The position numbers and the translations under genes are program-made. Under the pieces are notes generated by a model. The model made no database searches and had not been told where the DNA came from. It worked only from the letters and a program-made list of their open reading frames with translations. Shown here piece by piece: positions 8,201 through 16,157 of a stretch of DNA of 52,413 nucleotides (positions are counted from its first letter, which is position 1; every line of letters starts with the position of its first letter). Source of the DNA: Bacteroidales bacterium (GTDB lineage: Bacteria; Bacteroidota; Bacteroidia; Bacteroidales; UBA10428). The stretch covers positions 1 through 52,413 of the forward strand of contig DATGXG010000050.1 in the NCBI GenBank assembly GCA_035299085.1, read 5' to 3'.

Positions 8201-8346
8201 CACCCTACCCCTGCCCCTCCCCTAAAAGGGAGGGGATGAAGATTTGTGGAATTATTGTTTTTAAAGATAGATTGAATCAATCTTTGCTCCGCCAATTCCA
8301 CAAATGCACTCCCCCCTCCCTTTTAGGGGAGGGGCAGGGGAGGGGT
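8201..8346. repeat. Imperfect long inverted repeat with GC-rich arms (MITE-like or interspersed repeat)
   Basis: The left arm starts CACCCTACCCCTGCCCC at 8201 and the right arm ends in its near-complement at 8346. Each arm contains its own small palindrome (CCTCCC, TAAAA-type loop, GGGAGG), and pairing continues inward through ATTTGTGGAATT (8242-8253) and AATTCCACAAAT (8294-8305). Together with the short flanks this accounts for the 318-nt space between the cold-shock gene and the acyl-CoA synthetase. No coding potential was seen in it. Confidence 0.75.
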
Positions 8347-8388
8347 GATATAGGCGGGAGGTGGCCGGGCCGAAGAGGTTCAGCAATA

Positions 8389-10047
8389 TCAGGAGATCTC
8401 GTCGTTATTCCTGATCTGCACCCTCCTGATCTTTCCGCTTATTGTTTTGGGTAGTTCGGTAACAAATTCTATAATACGAGGGTATTTGTAAGGAGCAGTT
8501 ACCTGTTTCACATGTTCCTGCAATTCCTTAACCAGTTCCTCGCTTGGCTTATAATCCTTTGTCAGCACCACAGTGGCTTTCACAATCTGTCCCCTGTCAG
8601 GATCAGGAACGGCTGTTATGGCGCATTCCAGCACGGCAGGGTGCTCAATAAGGGCGCTTTCCACTTCAAAAGGACCAATCCGGTAGCCTGAACTCTTGAT
8701 CACATCATCGGCCCGACCTACGAACCAGTAATAGCCGTCTTCATCACGCCACGCCATATCACCTGTGTAATAAATACCATCGTGCCAAACTTTTGCCGTC
8801 AGCGCGTCATCATGGTAATACCCGTCAAACATGCCTAAGGGCTTATTCACCGATGTGCGGATTATTATCTGACCTTCATCACCCACCTCACATGAGTTGC
8901 CTTCTTCATCAATGATATCAATAGCATATCCCGGCGAAGGTTTTCCCATTGATCCGGGTCTCGGTTCAAACCAGGGATAAGTAGCCAGCGCAACCGTACA
9001 TTCAGTCTGTCCGTAGCCTTCCATCAGCTTGATACCGGTGGCATCATGAAACTGTTTATATACCTCCGGATTTAAAGGCTCACCGGCAACCACACAATAT
9101 TTCAGAGCACTCAGGTCGTACTGTTTCAGGTCTTCTTTAATAAGAAAACGATATATTGTCGGCGGGGCGCAAAATGTGGTGACCCTGTATTTCACAATTA
9201 TGTCCATCATGTTTTTGGGAACGAACTTATCATAATCATAAGTCATCACGGCGCTCCCGCATAGCCATTGCCCGTAGATCTTTCCCCAGGCCGATTTTGC
9301 CCAGCCCGTATCGGCAACGGTAAGATGCAGTCCGTTATCCATCACATTCTGCCAGTAACGGGCAGTCAGGATATGTCCGAGCGGATAGGTAAACGGTTGG
9401 TTTACCATTTTAGGCATACCTGTCGTTCCCGATGTGAAGTACAACAGCATGGGATCGGTGTTCTGCGTTCCATTGAAACCTTTGGGCCTTATAAAAACAT
9501 CGCTTTGCTTTTCCATGGCCCTGTTGAAATCGATACATTCCGAATCGGAGCTCAGGACAGCCACCTTAAGCAATGTGGGAGATTGTTTGCGGGAACTGAG
9601 AACGCGTTCGACCACATCCTGTTCGCCAACACAGACAATCATTTTAATTCCTGCAGCATTGTTACGGTAAACCAGGTCTTTTTCGGTAAGCAAATGGGTT
9701 GCAGGAATGGTTACCGCACCTATTTTATGAAGTCCAAGGATACAAAACCAGAATTCAAACCTTCTTTTCAGGATGAGCATAACCTTGTCGCCTTTCTCAA
9801 TTCCCGAAGACAGGAAAAAATTAGCCGCCTTGTTGCTGTATGCACTCATTTCGGCAAATGTGAAAACCCGCTCACTGCCTTTATCATCACACCATACCAT
9901 GGCTGTTTTTCCAGGAGTCTGTGCGGCGATTTCATCCACCACGTCAAAGGCGAAATTGAAATTCAAAGGCACGTCCACCTTGTAGTTATCACAAAAATCC
10001 TCGTAGGAGCTGAAATCGGTTTTTTTTACAAAATAGTCAAGGATCAT
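8389..10047 (-). CDS. AMP-forming acyl-CoA synthetase (medium-chain / acetyl-CoA-synthetase-like)
   Basis: A 552-residue ANL-superfamily ligase that adenylates a carboxylate and transfers it to CoA. The ATG at 10047 (MILDYFVKKTDF) was preferred to a TTG directly after the upstream stop codon. Motifs in order are the P-loop YFTSGTTGMPK, the A5 motif GYGQTEC, the hinge YTGDMAWRDEDGYYWFVGR, and the catalytic Lys in PKTISGKIRR near the C-terminus. The closest match in general pattern is the ACSM/benzoate-type branch; the actual acid cannot be read from sequence. It lies 45 nt after an XRE-cupin regulator gene and is probably cotranscribed with it. Such ligase plus XRE-cupin pairs recur in Bacteroidota, where the regulator may sense a related metabolite. 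Confidence 0.9.
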   Translation of the reverse strand: MILDYFVKKTDFSSYEDFCDNYKVDVPLNFNFAFDVVDEIAAQTPGKTAMVWCDDKGSERVFTFAEMSAYSNKAANFFLSSGIEKGDKVMLILKRRFEFWFCILGLHKIGAVTIPATHLLTEKDLVYRNNAAGIKMIVCVGEQDVVERVLSSRKQSPTLLKVAVLSSDSECIDFNRAMEKQSDVFIRPKGFNGTQNTDPMLLYFTSGTTGMPKMVNQPFTYPLGHILTARYWQNVMDNGLHLTVADTGWAKSAWGKIYGQWLCGSAVMTYDYDKFVPKNMMDIIVKYRVTTFCAPPTIYRFLIKEDLKQYDLSALKYCVVAGEPLNPEVYKQFHDATGIKLMEGYGQTECTVALATYPWFEPRPGSMGKPSPGYAIDIIDEEGNSCEVGDEGQIIIRTSVNKPLGMFDGYYHDDALTAKVWHDGIYYTGDMAWRDEDGYYWFVGRADDVIKSSGYRIGPFEVESALIEHPAVLECAITAVPDPDRGQIVKATVVLTKDYKPSEELVKELQEHVKQVTAPYKYPRIIEFVTELPKTISGKIRRVQIRNNDEIS

Positions 10048-10092
10048 ATTGAATGCTGTTATGGTAATACAATTGAAAACATCAGATTGCAA

Positions 10093-10647
10093 TTACATGA
10101 TCATGGCAAGAAATCGGACCGGCCTGTTATTGAGTGCCTTAATTGCATGCTTGTGTGAAGAATCGAAATAAATGCAATCTCCCTCATGGAGCTCAATGCT
10201 ATGGTCTTCAAAATAGACGGCCATGTCACCTTCAAGTATGTATTCGAATTCCTGGCCGGGATGGGAATTAAAGGTTGGTGTTTCGTTGCCTGCCTCAGGC
10301 CTCACATTCACAAGGAATGGTTCCGCCTTTTTGTGGATAAAATTATGTGCCAGGCTTTCATAGGTATACTGGTTCATGCGGTCAACATGTGCTCCGTGTC
10401 CTTTTCGTACAACACAATATTGATGAAGGCGCGGATTCTCTCCTGTAAGTAGCGCTGTGAATTCAACGTTCAGTTTCTGCGAAATCTTGATGAGGAGAGC
10501 GACTGAAATATCGGTTTTCCCTGATTCCAGTTCCTGGTAGTCCTTCACCTTCATTCCCAGCCAGGATGCAAGGCTTTCCATTGAAATACCGTTGATGTCC
10601 CTGAGTGCCCTGATCCGTTCGGCTATTTGCATTATTTCTTCATTCAT
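10093..10647 (-). CDS. XRE-family regulator with C-terminal cupin domain
   Basis: A 184-residue regulator. Residues 8-62 are an XRE helix-turn-helix (SMESLASWLGMKVKDYQELE, then a KISQKLNVEFTALLTGE end). Residues 110-184 are a cupin barrel with SHPGQEFEYILEGDMAVYF and HEGDCIYFDSSHKHAI, including the His and Glu positions that usually bind metal or a small ligand. This fold pair typically represses or activates a neighbouring metabolic gene in response to a carboxylate. Here that gene is the acyl-CoA synthetase 45 nt downstream. The intergenic space with the divergent Mur ligase is about 90 nt and holds a promoter in each direction. Confidence 0.9.
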   Translation of the reverse strand: MNEEIMQIAERIRALRDINGISMESLASWLGMKVKDYQELESGKTDISVALLIKISQKLNVEFTALLTGENPRLHQYCVVRKGHGAHVDRMNQYTYESLAHNFIHKKAEPFLVNVRPEAGNETPTFNSHPGQEFEYILEGDMAVYFEDHSIELHEGDCIYFDSSHKHAIKALNNRPVRFLAMIM

Positions 10648-10668
10648 ACGATGTGTATTTATTCATTA

Positions 10669-10676
10669 CAAATGTA
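10669..10676 (-). promoter_or_regulatory. Putative -7 element for the XRE-cupin / acyl-CoA synthetase operon
   Basis: The minus strand reads TACATTTG, matching TAnnTTTG, 21 nt before the regulator start codon. Confidence 0.55.
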
Positions 10677-10709
10677 AGAAAAACCGGCAGGTGATAATGG
10701 GCGGAATGT

Positions 10710-10717
10710 TAATTTTG
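10710..10717 (+). promoter_or_regulatory. Putative -7 element for the Mur ligase gene
   Basis: TAATTTTG matches TAnnTTTG. It ends three nt before an ATG at 10721, so transcription would begin at or after that codon. This favours the in-frame ATG at 10739 as the true start. Confidence 0.55.
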
Positions 10718-10738
10718 CATATGACACAAAAGGCCGAC

Positions 10739-12106
10739 ATGAATATTGAAAAGTACACGAATTATTTTTTTATCGGGATAGCCGGTACGGGTATGAGCGC
10801 TATTGCCCAATACCTGCGAGGAACAGGTTGCAGGGTGGCCGGTTCCGACAGGCTTTTCGGACCCGATAATAAAATGCTGATCCAGGAACAATTCGAAAAA
10901 CAGGGAATCTCGTGTTTTCAGCAGGACGGTTCAGGAGTAACACCGGATATCCAGGTGGTAGTTGTCTCCACGGCCATTGAGGAAAGCAATATCGAATATG
11001 TAAAAGCAAAGGAACTCGGAATTCCCATAATGAAGCGGTCGGAATTGCTTGCTCTGATTTCTAAAAACCGACGGACTGTGGCTGTAGGTGGAACTTCGGG
11101 TAAATCAACCACCACGGCGATGATTTTTCATATTTTGCAGGTGAATGGCTTTTCGCCTTCGCTGATGACCGGTGCAGGATTATCTTCATTACAGAAACAG
11201 GGTCTTCCGGGAAATGCATGGGTGGGGGAGAGCGAATGGCTTGTTATTGAGGCTGATGAATCGGATGGTTCTATTGTTAATTATTACCCCGAGATCAGTG
11301 TCGTTCTTAATATAGACAGGGATCATAAGGAATTTGATGAACTGATGCAGCTTTTCTCAACTTTCAAAGAGCATACACATGGCCGGTTCATTGTAAACAA
11401 TGATCACGCCCTGATCAATTCACTTTCGCAAAACCATGAATATGATTTTGGTACAGCTGGCAAGGCAGGGTACAAAGGAAAAGATTTTAAACAACAGGGA
11501 TTCAGAATAGAATTCACTGTTAACGGAATTCCTTTTATCATACCGGTCCTGGGTCGTCACAATATGGAAAACGCCATGGCAGCGGTGGCTGTTGCAGGTG
11601 CAATAGGCGTTACAATTGAAGATTCATCCAAAGCGCTTGAAACATACACCGGAATTTACAGGAGGACCCAGCTGGTGGGGACGAAAAACGGCATTTCGGT
11701 AATTGATGATTTTGCCCATAATCCTTCTGAAGTTGCTGCAGCCATTAAGGCTTGCCAACAGATAGGAACCAGGGTTTTTGCCTGGTTTCAGCCGCATGGT
11801 TACGGACCGTTGCGTTTTATGCATAAGGAACTGGCTGAAAAGGTTACGCAAGTATTGCGGAGTGACGACCGGTTTTTTATGTCGGATGTATATTATGCAG
11901 GCGGAACCGTAAACAGGGATATCGGATCAGAAGTGGTGATTGAGGCGGTTCAGAAAAACGGGAAAAATGCCATACTGGTTAATAATCGTTCTGCATTACC
12001 GGCTCTTTTTAAAAGTGAAACAAAATCAGGAGATATTATTTTACTAATGGGTGCCAGGGATCCGTCGCTTTCGGAGTTTGCGTTACGTGTATTGGAAAAT
12101 CTGTAG
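10739..12106 (+). CDS. Mur ligase family protein (MurC/Mpl-like, non-canonical)
   Basis: A 455-residue ATP-dependent ligase. An N-terminal Rossmann domain (FFIGIAGTGMSAIAQYLRG) of the MurC/Mpl type is followed by the central ATPase with P-loop GGTSGKSTTT at residues 117-126, an ADESDGS motif and NIDRDH. The C-terminal domain carries DDFAHNPSEVAAA and a late ILLMGARDPS. Canonical MurC and Mpl have GTHGKTTT and HHP at the corresponding places; here these read GTSGKST and AHNP. The protein is therefore a divergent paralogue that may recycle or build a different UDP-muramyl or cell-wall-like substrate. The start at 10739 is supported by the promoter at 10710. Its stop codon lies inside a 28-nt palindrome. 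Confidence 0.8.
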   Translation: MNIEKYTNYFFIGIAGTGMSAIAQYLRGTGCRVAGSDRLFGPDNKMLIQEQFEKQGISCFQQDGSGVTPDIQVVVVSTAIEESNIEYVKAKELGIPIMKRSELLALISKNRRTVAVGGTSGKSTTTAMIFHILQVNGFSPSLMTGAGLSSLQKQGLPGNAWVGESEWLVIEADESDGSIVNYYPEISVVLNIDRDHKEFDELMQLFSTFKEHTHGRFIVNNDHALINSLSQNHEYDFGTAGKAGYKGKDFKQQGFRIEFTVNGIPFIIPVLGRHNMENAMAAVAVAGAIGVTIEDSSKALETYTGIYRRTQLVGTKNGISVIDDFAHNPSEVAAAIKACQQIGTRVFAWFQPHGYGPLRFMHKELAEKVTQVLRSDDRFFMSDVYYAGGTVNRDIGSEVVIEAVQKNGKNAILVNNRSALPALFKSETKSGDIILLMGARDPSLSEFALRVLENL

Positions 12107-12130
12107 AGACGCACGGCCGTGCGTCTCTAC
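12103..12130. repeat. Perfect 28-nt palindrome overlapping the Mur ligase stop codon
   Basis: GTAGAGACGCACGG is followed directly by its exact reverse complement. The TAG stop of the ligase gene (12104-12106) is inside the left arm. There is no T run after it, so it is more like an interspersed palindromic repeat (GTAGAGACGCxxx is known from many genomes) than a terminator. Confidence 0.85.
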
Positions 12131-12215
12131 ATTACGGTGTAAAAAAATTAAGCCTTCTGGGTTAAATGAAAGCTGTTTCTTATTTATTTTGAGTTACATT
12201 CTCAAACTCTCATCA

Positions 12216-12887
12216 ATGAAAACAAGTCTTTTTCTCAAACAGGCGCTCGGTACCCTTCTGTTTTTTGCGCTCATTTTCATCAGTGCCGGTAAGCTCCTTT
12301 ACTGGCAGGGTCTTGTATACCTGGCTATAGGTATCGTAATGATTATTTTGAATTACACTGTATTCAGCCTGGATTCAGATTTACTTAAAGAACGGGCGAA
12401 AGCGGGCGAAGGTGCAAAGAGTTGGGACAAGCAGTTATTGTTGTTTTCCTTCCTGCTGACACTTGTCATGTATGTAACCGGAGGTTTGGACTCAGGCCGG
12501 TATGGCTGGTCGCCTGAATTTCACCCGGTGTTATACGGATTGGGCATAGTGCTGACTGCAGCGGGACAGCTTCTCTTTCTGATTGCCCAGAAACAAAACA
12601 AGTTCTTTTCAAGCACAGTAAGAATTCAGACAGACAGGGGACATACGGTATGTGATACAGGATTATATACTGTTGTACGGCACCCGGCCTACATGGGTTC
12701 TGTGATCCAGGCAGCAGGTTTCCCATTGCTGTTTGGCTCGTTGTGGAGTATCATTCCGGTAACTTTGCTGATTTTAGTGTTTGTTATAAGAACAAAAAAG
12801 GAAGATTCAACATTAGTGAATGAGCTTAACGGTTATAAGGAGTATACTGCCAAAACAAGATACAGACTGGTTCCGTTTATTTGGTAG
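12216..12887 (+). CDS. Isoprenylcysteine carboxylmethyltransferase (ICMT)-family membrane protein
   Basis: A 223-residue integral membrane protein with about five hydrophobic segments. The ATG at 12216 begins MKTSLFLKQALGTLLFF, a normal first membrane segment; a longer open frame upstream would run through the palindromic repeat and is not credible. The C-terminal part has the ICMT/PEMT signature GLYTVVRHPAYMGSV, where Arg-His-Pro and the following residues bind the S-adenosylmethionine-type cofactor, then a late KEYTAKTRYRLVPFIW tail. Bacterial members methylate lipid-like or small amphipathic substrates that are mostly unknown. It is followed after 80 nt by tRNA-Ser. Confidence 0.8.
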   Translation: MKTSLFLKQALGTLLFFALIFISAGKLLYWQGLVYLAIGIVMIILNYTVFSLDSDLLKERAKAGEGAKSWDKQLLLFSFLLTLVMYVTGGLDSGRYGWSPEFHPVLYGLGIVLTAAGQLLFLIAQKQNKFFSSTVRIQTDRGHTVCDTGLYTVVRHPAYMGSVIQAAGFPLLFGSLWSIIPVTLLILVFVIRTKKEDSTLVNELNGYKEYTAKTRYRLVPFIW

Positions 12888-12968
12888 ATGAAAAATTGAA
12901 ATCATTATTTTGGTATTGCCGGATATTTTATACTTTTGTCGAACCTTAAAAATAAGAATTTCAGTCAG

Positions 12969-13058
<90 letters not shown>

Positions 13059-13191
13059 AAAAGTTCAAAAATCCCGTGGCGAAGCCCGGGATTTTAAATT
13101 TAAATGGGGAACCCAAGCTCGCTTGAGGTTCCCCATTTAAATTTAAAAGCCCGCCGGCGCGACAGCGACGGGACGGGATTTTTGAACTTTT
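13059..13191. repeat. Very long hairpin directly after tRNA-Ser
   Basis: A left arm beginning AAAAGTTCAAAAATCCCGT (13059-13077) pairs perfectly with 13173-13191. An inner 22-nt segment 13092-13113 pairs with 13127-13148, closing on CAAGC-TC-GCTTG. The right half belongs to the 120-nt interspersed repeat described next, so the hairpin arises from an inverted partial copy of that repeat. Confidence 0.85.
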
Positions 13192-13230
13192 GCAGGATCC
13201 CCCCATAAGGGATCACGCAGTAATCCCCCC
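13111..13230. repeat. Interspersed 120-nt repeat, copy A
   Basis: Begins ACCCAAGCTCGCTTGAGG, passes through TTTAAATTTAAAA and GGCGCGACAGCGACGGGACG, and ends GGGATCACGCAGTAATCCCC. The same order of sequence blocks recurs at 13316, 13453 (short), 16503 (short) and 16616. No coding frame is conserved between copies. Confidence 0.9.
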
Positions 13231-13255
13231 TTCTTTCATAGATAGCATTTTAGAT

Positions 13256-13307
13256 GCAGGCTGGAGCCTGCAGTAATAATCCGACACAGGCAGAGCCTGT
13301 GTCGAAC
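13256..13307. repeat. Second interspersed repeat type with a GACACAGGC hairpin, copy 1
   Basis: GCAGGCTGGAGCCTGCAG is followed by a perfect nine-pair hairpin, GACACAGGC-AGA-GCCTGTGTC (13283-13303), and GAAC. Variants occur at 16761 and 25605, with the stem changed on both sides (GACTCAGGC with GCCTGAGCC or GCTTGAGCC), which suggests that pairing is partly maintained. Confidence 0.8.
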
Positions 13308-13315
13308 TTTCGTAA

Positions 13316-13436
13316 ACCCAAGCTCGCTTGAGGTTCCCCGTTTAAATTTAAAAGACCGCCCGGCGCGACAGCGACGGGACGGGATTTTTGAACTTTTGCA
13401 GGATCCCCCCATAAGGGATCACGCAGTAATCCCCCC
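13316..13436. repeat. Interspersed 120-nt repeat, copy B
   Basis: Nearly the same as copy A over its full length, with a few substitutions (for example AAAGACCGCCCGG in place of AAAGCCCGCCGG) and the same GGGATCACGCAGTAATCCCC end. Confidence 0.9.
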
Positions 13437-13452
13437 AAACTACACCTACCCA

Positions 13453-13520
13453 ACCCAAGCTCGCTTGAGGTTCCCCATTTAAATTTAAAAGCCCGCCGGC
13501 GCGATAGCGACGGACAGGGA
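13453..13520. repeat. Interspersed 120-nt repeat, truncated copy C
   Basis: Matches the first half of copies A and B and then diverges at GCGATAGCGACGGACAGGGA, just past the stop codon of the glycine-rich protein gene. Confidence 0.85.
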
Positions 13521-13533
13521 TTACAAAAACCAT

Positions 13534-14352
13534 TTAAAAATTCTTTACTATCTGAATACGAGGGGTAGGTCCATTTAAACCATTCAGTCCATTTCTGCCT
13601 GAAGAATTATCACTTCTGCCACCTTTACCGCCAGAGCCACCAAAATTTAAAATTTCAATTTTATCCAAACAGTCGCGGGCATTTTCGAGTATATATACTG
13701 TAACTGATCCCCCGTTCCCCCCGTTTCCTCCATCGTCTGCGGATTCTCCATTTACTTTATCTTTTCCATTCTGACCGTCACCGCCATTTGCAATGATACG
13801 TATTTGTCCATTAGTTGGGTGCACATAGTATTCCAATTCATTATTCCTTGATGAACTATAAATTTTTACTTTTAATAACTCTCCCTTATAAATGGGATCA
13901 TAAAACTTGCTTATATAAACATCCAAAATATCCCCATGCAATCCATTTATATAGTCATCGCTGGATGGTGTATAATCAGCTATGGTTAATCCGTAGTATG
14001 TCAGAGGTATACTAATCTGGCTGCATATACGGGGATCACTGGCTAACTGAGCAATAACTATTATTTGATGATTTGTTATAGTTGCCGGATTATCTGTAAT
14101 ATTTACCATTCCTTTGTTAAATGTACCGCCCAGAACATTAATATAATAATAAAGCCAGTATTGTTTTCCACCAAGGAAACCTCGAGTCAGTCTGGTTTTT
14201 CCTTTTTTATCGGTATATTTAATTCCGAGTGGAAATGAACCTCCAACCTGACGAGGATATGAACTATCATATAGAATTTCAATCTGTTGTGAATAAACCC
14301 CCGCAAAAAAGTGCAGTGCAATTAGTGTGATGAGAATTCTTACTATTTTCAT
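13534..14352 (-). CDS. Secreted protein of unknown function with glycine-rich C-terminal loops
   Basis: A 272-residue protein with a signal peptide (MKIVRILITLIALHFFAGVYSQ). The middle is beta-rich and contains many Tyr and Ile residues. The C-terminal 90 residues contain GGDGQNGKD, DDGGNGGNGGSVTVYI and GGSGGKGGRSDNSSGRNG segments alternating with short strands. The Gly-Asn-rich turns resemble those seen in some secreted surface proteins, but I recognise no named family and see no catalytic site. It has no T9SS tail. It lies in the repeat-rich patch, 73 nt after a structured inverted-repeat element, with a truncated copy of the 120-nt repeat immediately past its stop codon. Its AT-richness against the GC-rich repeats fits accessory DNA. 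Confidence 0.75.
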   Translation of the reverse strand: MKIVRILITLIALHFFAGVYSQQIEILYDSSYPRQVGGSFPLGIKYTDKKGKTRLTRGFLGGKQYWLYYYINVLGGTFNKGMVNITDNPATITNHQIIVIAQLASDPRICSQISIPLTYYGLTIADYTPSSDDYINGLHGDILDVYISKFYDPIYKGELLKVKIYSSSRNNELEYYVHPTNGQIRIIANGGDGQNGKDKVNGESADDGGNGGNGGSVTVYILENARDCLDKIEILNFGGSGGKGGRSDNSSGRNGLNGLNGPTPRIQIVKNF

Positions 14353-14423
14353 ATTGTTTGTTTCATTAGGATTGTTCTGTTAGACAAAAACCTTATAAAA
14401 AAAGCTATTGTTTCAGAAAATTA

Positions 14424-14550
14424 TTGCCACGTTCGCGTGTATGATCAGTTGTGCCAACAAAGTGATGCTGTATCGCGATACACCAGGGCAGCCTAAAGTG
14501 ATAGTGTTCGCAGCTTGATGCCAAGCAATTGATTATACACGCTGTGGCAA
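14424..14550. repeat. Structured inverted-repeat element 1 (127 nt), cassette-boundary-like
   Basis: The ends TTGCCACGTTCGCGTGTATG (14424) and the complement of CATTACACGC-type sequence at 14534-14550 form imperfect terminal inverted repeats of about 27 nt; on the minus strand it runs from TTGCCACAGCGTGTATAATC to TATACACGCGAACGTGGCAA. The interior holds further short pairings (TATCGCGATA). It begins eight nt after the stop codon of the beta-helix gene as read on the minus strand. It shares its ends and general layout with element 2 at 16019. Confidence 0.75.
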
Positions 14551-14558
14551 CTGTTTTA

Positions 14559-16001
14559 TTATTTTTTTATGAATTTTCGAATAATGATAGAGTTACCTCT
14601 AATTATTTGAATAATATGAAGGCCACTTTTAAAATAAGTTACGTCAATAATAGTCTCATCACGGTTTGTTAATGTAGAATACTCCAAACCTCCGATGATA
14701 TTAAACACCTTTATTTCTGCTTCTGAGATATTTGGTTTTAATGCTAATGTTAAATAATCAGAGACCGGATTGGGAAATATTAATATTGAATTACCTATAA
14801 TTTTTCCATCTGTTTTATTTATAACTAAAACATTGGAACTATCACAACATTGAACTGTATCAAGAGGCGTAATTTTGACTATTCCTAAACTACTTGTATC
14901 ATTCCCATCAGATATTTTTTCCAGGATTGATAAAGAATCAGATGAGCACCAAAAATTATCTGGAATTTTTATATCATTTAAGGTAATAGATTTTAAATCG
15001 TATAATGTGTTATTACAGATTTTATTGCAGCGAAATATATCCTTTGAAGTTCCTAATATAATTCCTGAAGAATTATATTCCATTTTGTTTCTTATAATGA
15101 TATTTTGATTTATACCACCGCTGTCAATTATTCCTATGCCATTATATCTGATTTGACAACTATCTATAGTAAATCCACCTTTCAAAACTATACCGGCAAT
15201 TTTATTTGAATCAATCAAATTTCCTTTTGCTAAAGAAATATAACCATTACTGGGTTTGAAGATTATTCCGTATTGATTAGAACGAATGATACTGTTTTTT
15301 ATAGTAGAATTCGGATATAACCCCTCAATACCAATTTGATTTAAATCAATCATGCAATTGTCAATATGAACATTATATCCCCCAATATTCATAGCAGAGA
15401 TTCCAATCTTATTATTTGAAATATTACAATTACTTATGGTAGATGATTCAAGCTCAAATAATCCATATTCAGTATTATTTTTGAAATTACAACTATCAAT
15501 CGCCATAGCTCTCCAACCAATATCATTAATGCCTATCACATTTGAATTAAAATTGCAGTTTTTTACCTTCAACAAACTCAATACTCCACCATTATTTCTA
15601 ATGGCAGCAGCTGCATACTCAAAATTGCAATAATTAAAAGTGGAAAGAGTGTCATCCCCTCCATTGATACTAATTGTACTCCAAATACCCGCATGAGGTA
15701 TAGGAGAATCACTCGTAAATGTTATTGGATTTAATGGAGTACCAATTGCAACAATAGATGAATAGTTTATCCGGAGTTCAGCACCATTTCTAAATCTAAC
15801 TATAATTCCGGGTTTTAATGTTAAGATCACACCCCCGGTGACAATAACTGTATCAATAATAATATAGGGACTACCCTTAGTTGTCCATACAGTGTTGATT
15901 GAGATGTTTCCGGATATATTTGTCTGCCCCTTAATTTGTAAAAAGGCAACAAATAGAAAAAAAATTGGTAACAAGAACTTTAATTTTGTTTCCATTTGCA
16001 T
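14559..16001 (-). CDS. Secreted right-handed beta-helix protein with a T9SS sorting tail
   Basis: A 480-residue exported protein. A signal peptide (KFLLPIFFLFVAFLQIKGQ) is followed by about 300 residues of repeated parallel beta-helix rungs rich in Asn and Ile (SNNKIGISAMNIGGYNVHID, DSNKIAGIVLKGGFTIDSCQ, and similar). The last 85 residues form a type A C-terminal sorting domain: ILIFPNPVSDYLTLAL, KVFNIIGG and the final GLHIIQIIRG-RKFIKK. It should cross the outer membrane by the type IX system and be attached to the surface or released. Such helices bind or cleave polysaccharides, but no active site can be named. Structured repeat elements lie eight nt after its stop codon and 17 nt before its start, making it look like a cassette. 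Confidence 0.82.
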   Translation of the reverse strand: MQMETKLKFLLPIFFLFVAFLQIKGQTNISGNISINTVWTTKGSPYIIIDTVIVTGGVILTLKPGIIVRFRNGAELRINYSSIVAIGTPLNPITFTSDSPIPHAGIWSTISINGGDDTLSTFNYCNFEYAAAAIRNNGGVLSLLKVKNCNFNSNVIGINDIGWRAMAIDSCNFKNNTEYGLFELESSTISNCNISNNKIGISAMNIGGYNVHIDNCMIDLNQIGIEGLYPNSTIKNSIIRSNQYGIIFKPSNGYISLAKGNLIDSNKIAGIVLKGGFTIDSCQIRYNGIGIIDSGGINQNIIIRNKMEYNSSGIILGTSKDIFRCNKICNNTLYDLKSITLNDIKIPDNFWCSSDSLSILEKISDGNDTSSLGIVKITPLDTVQCCDSSNVLVINKTDGKIIGNSILIFPNPVSDYLTLALKPNISEAEIKVFNIIGGLEYSTLTNRDETIIDVTYFKSGLHIIQIIRGNSIIIRKFIKK

Positions 16002-16018
16002 CTTTTTTTATAAAATAG

Positions 16019-16150
16019 TTGCCAACGTCCGCCGGTATAAGCTGTTGCCGTTTCAGGGCACTTACTGGTCGGGTTACCCACTGATGAAGCCAAGTGAGTA
16101 AACATTGGCACCCGCACAACCCGGCAATTGCGTATGACCGGTTGTTGGCA
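16019..16150. repeat. Structured inverted-repeat element 2 (132 nt), related to element 1
   Basis: TTGCCAAC at 16019 and GTTGGCA ending at 16150 are terminal inverted repeats; pairing continues through CGCCGGTATAAGC with GCGTATGACCGG and then GTTGCCG with CGGCAAT. The interior differs from element 1 in sequence, though the order of paired blocks is the same. On the minus strand it starts seven nt after the stop codon of the broken thioredoxin-like tail, the same offset as element 1 has to its gene. Confidence 0.75.
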
Positions 16151-16157
16151 GCTGCCT

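Noticed and set aside
9268..10158. Long open frame (296 codons) on the plus strand opposite the acyl-CoA synthetase
   Set aside because: It lies wholly antisense to a well-supported enzyme with conserved motifs, and its translation shows no domain, signal or plausible composition.
14424..16150. Calling the two structured elements true attC sites
   Set aside because: The ends do not fit GTTRRRY/RYYYAAC well and no integron integrase is in view, so this is kept only as a hypothesis to test.
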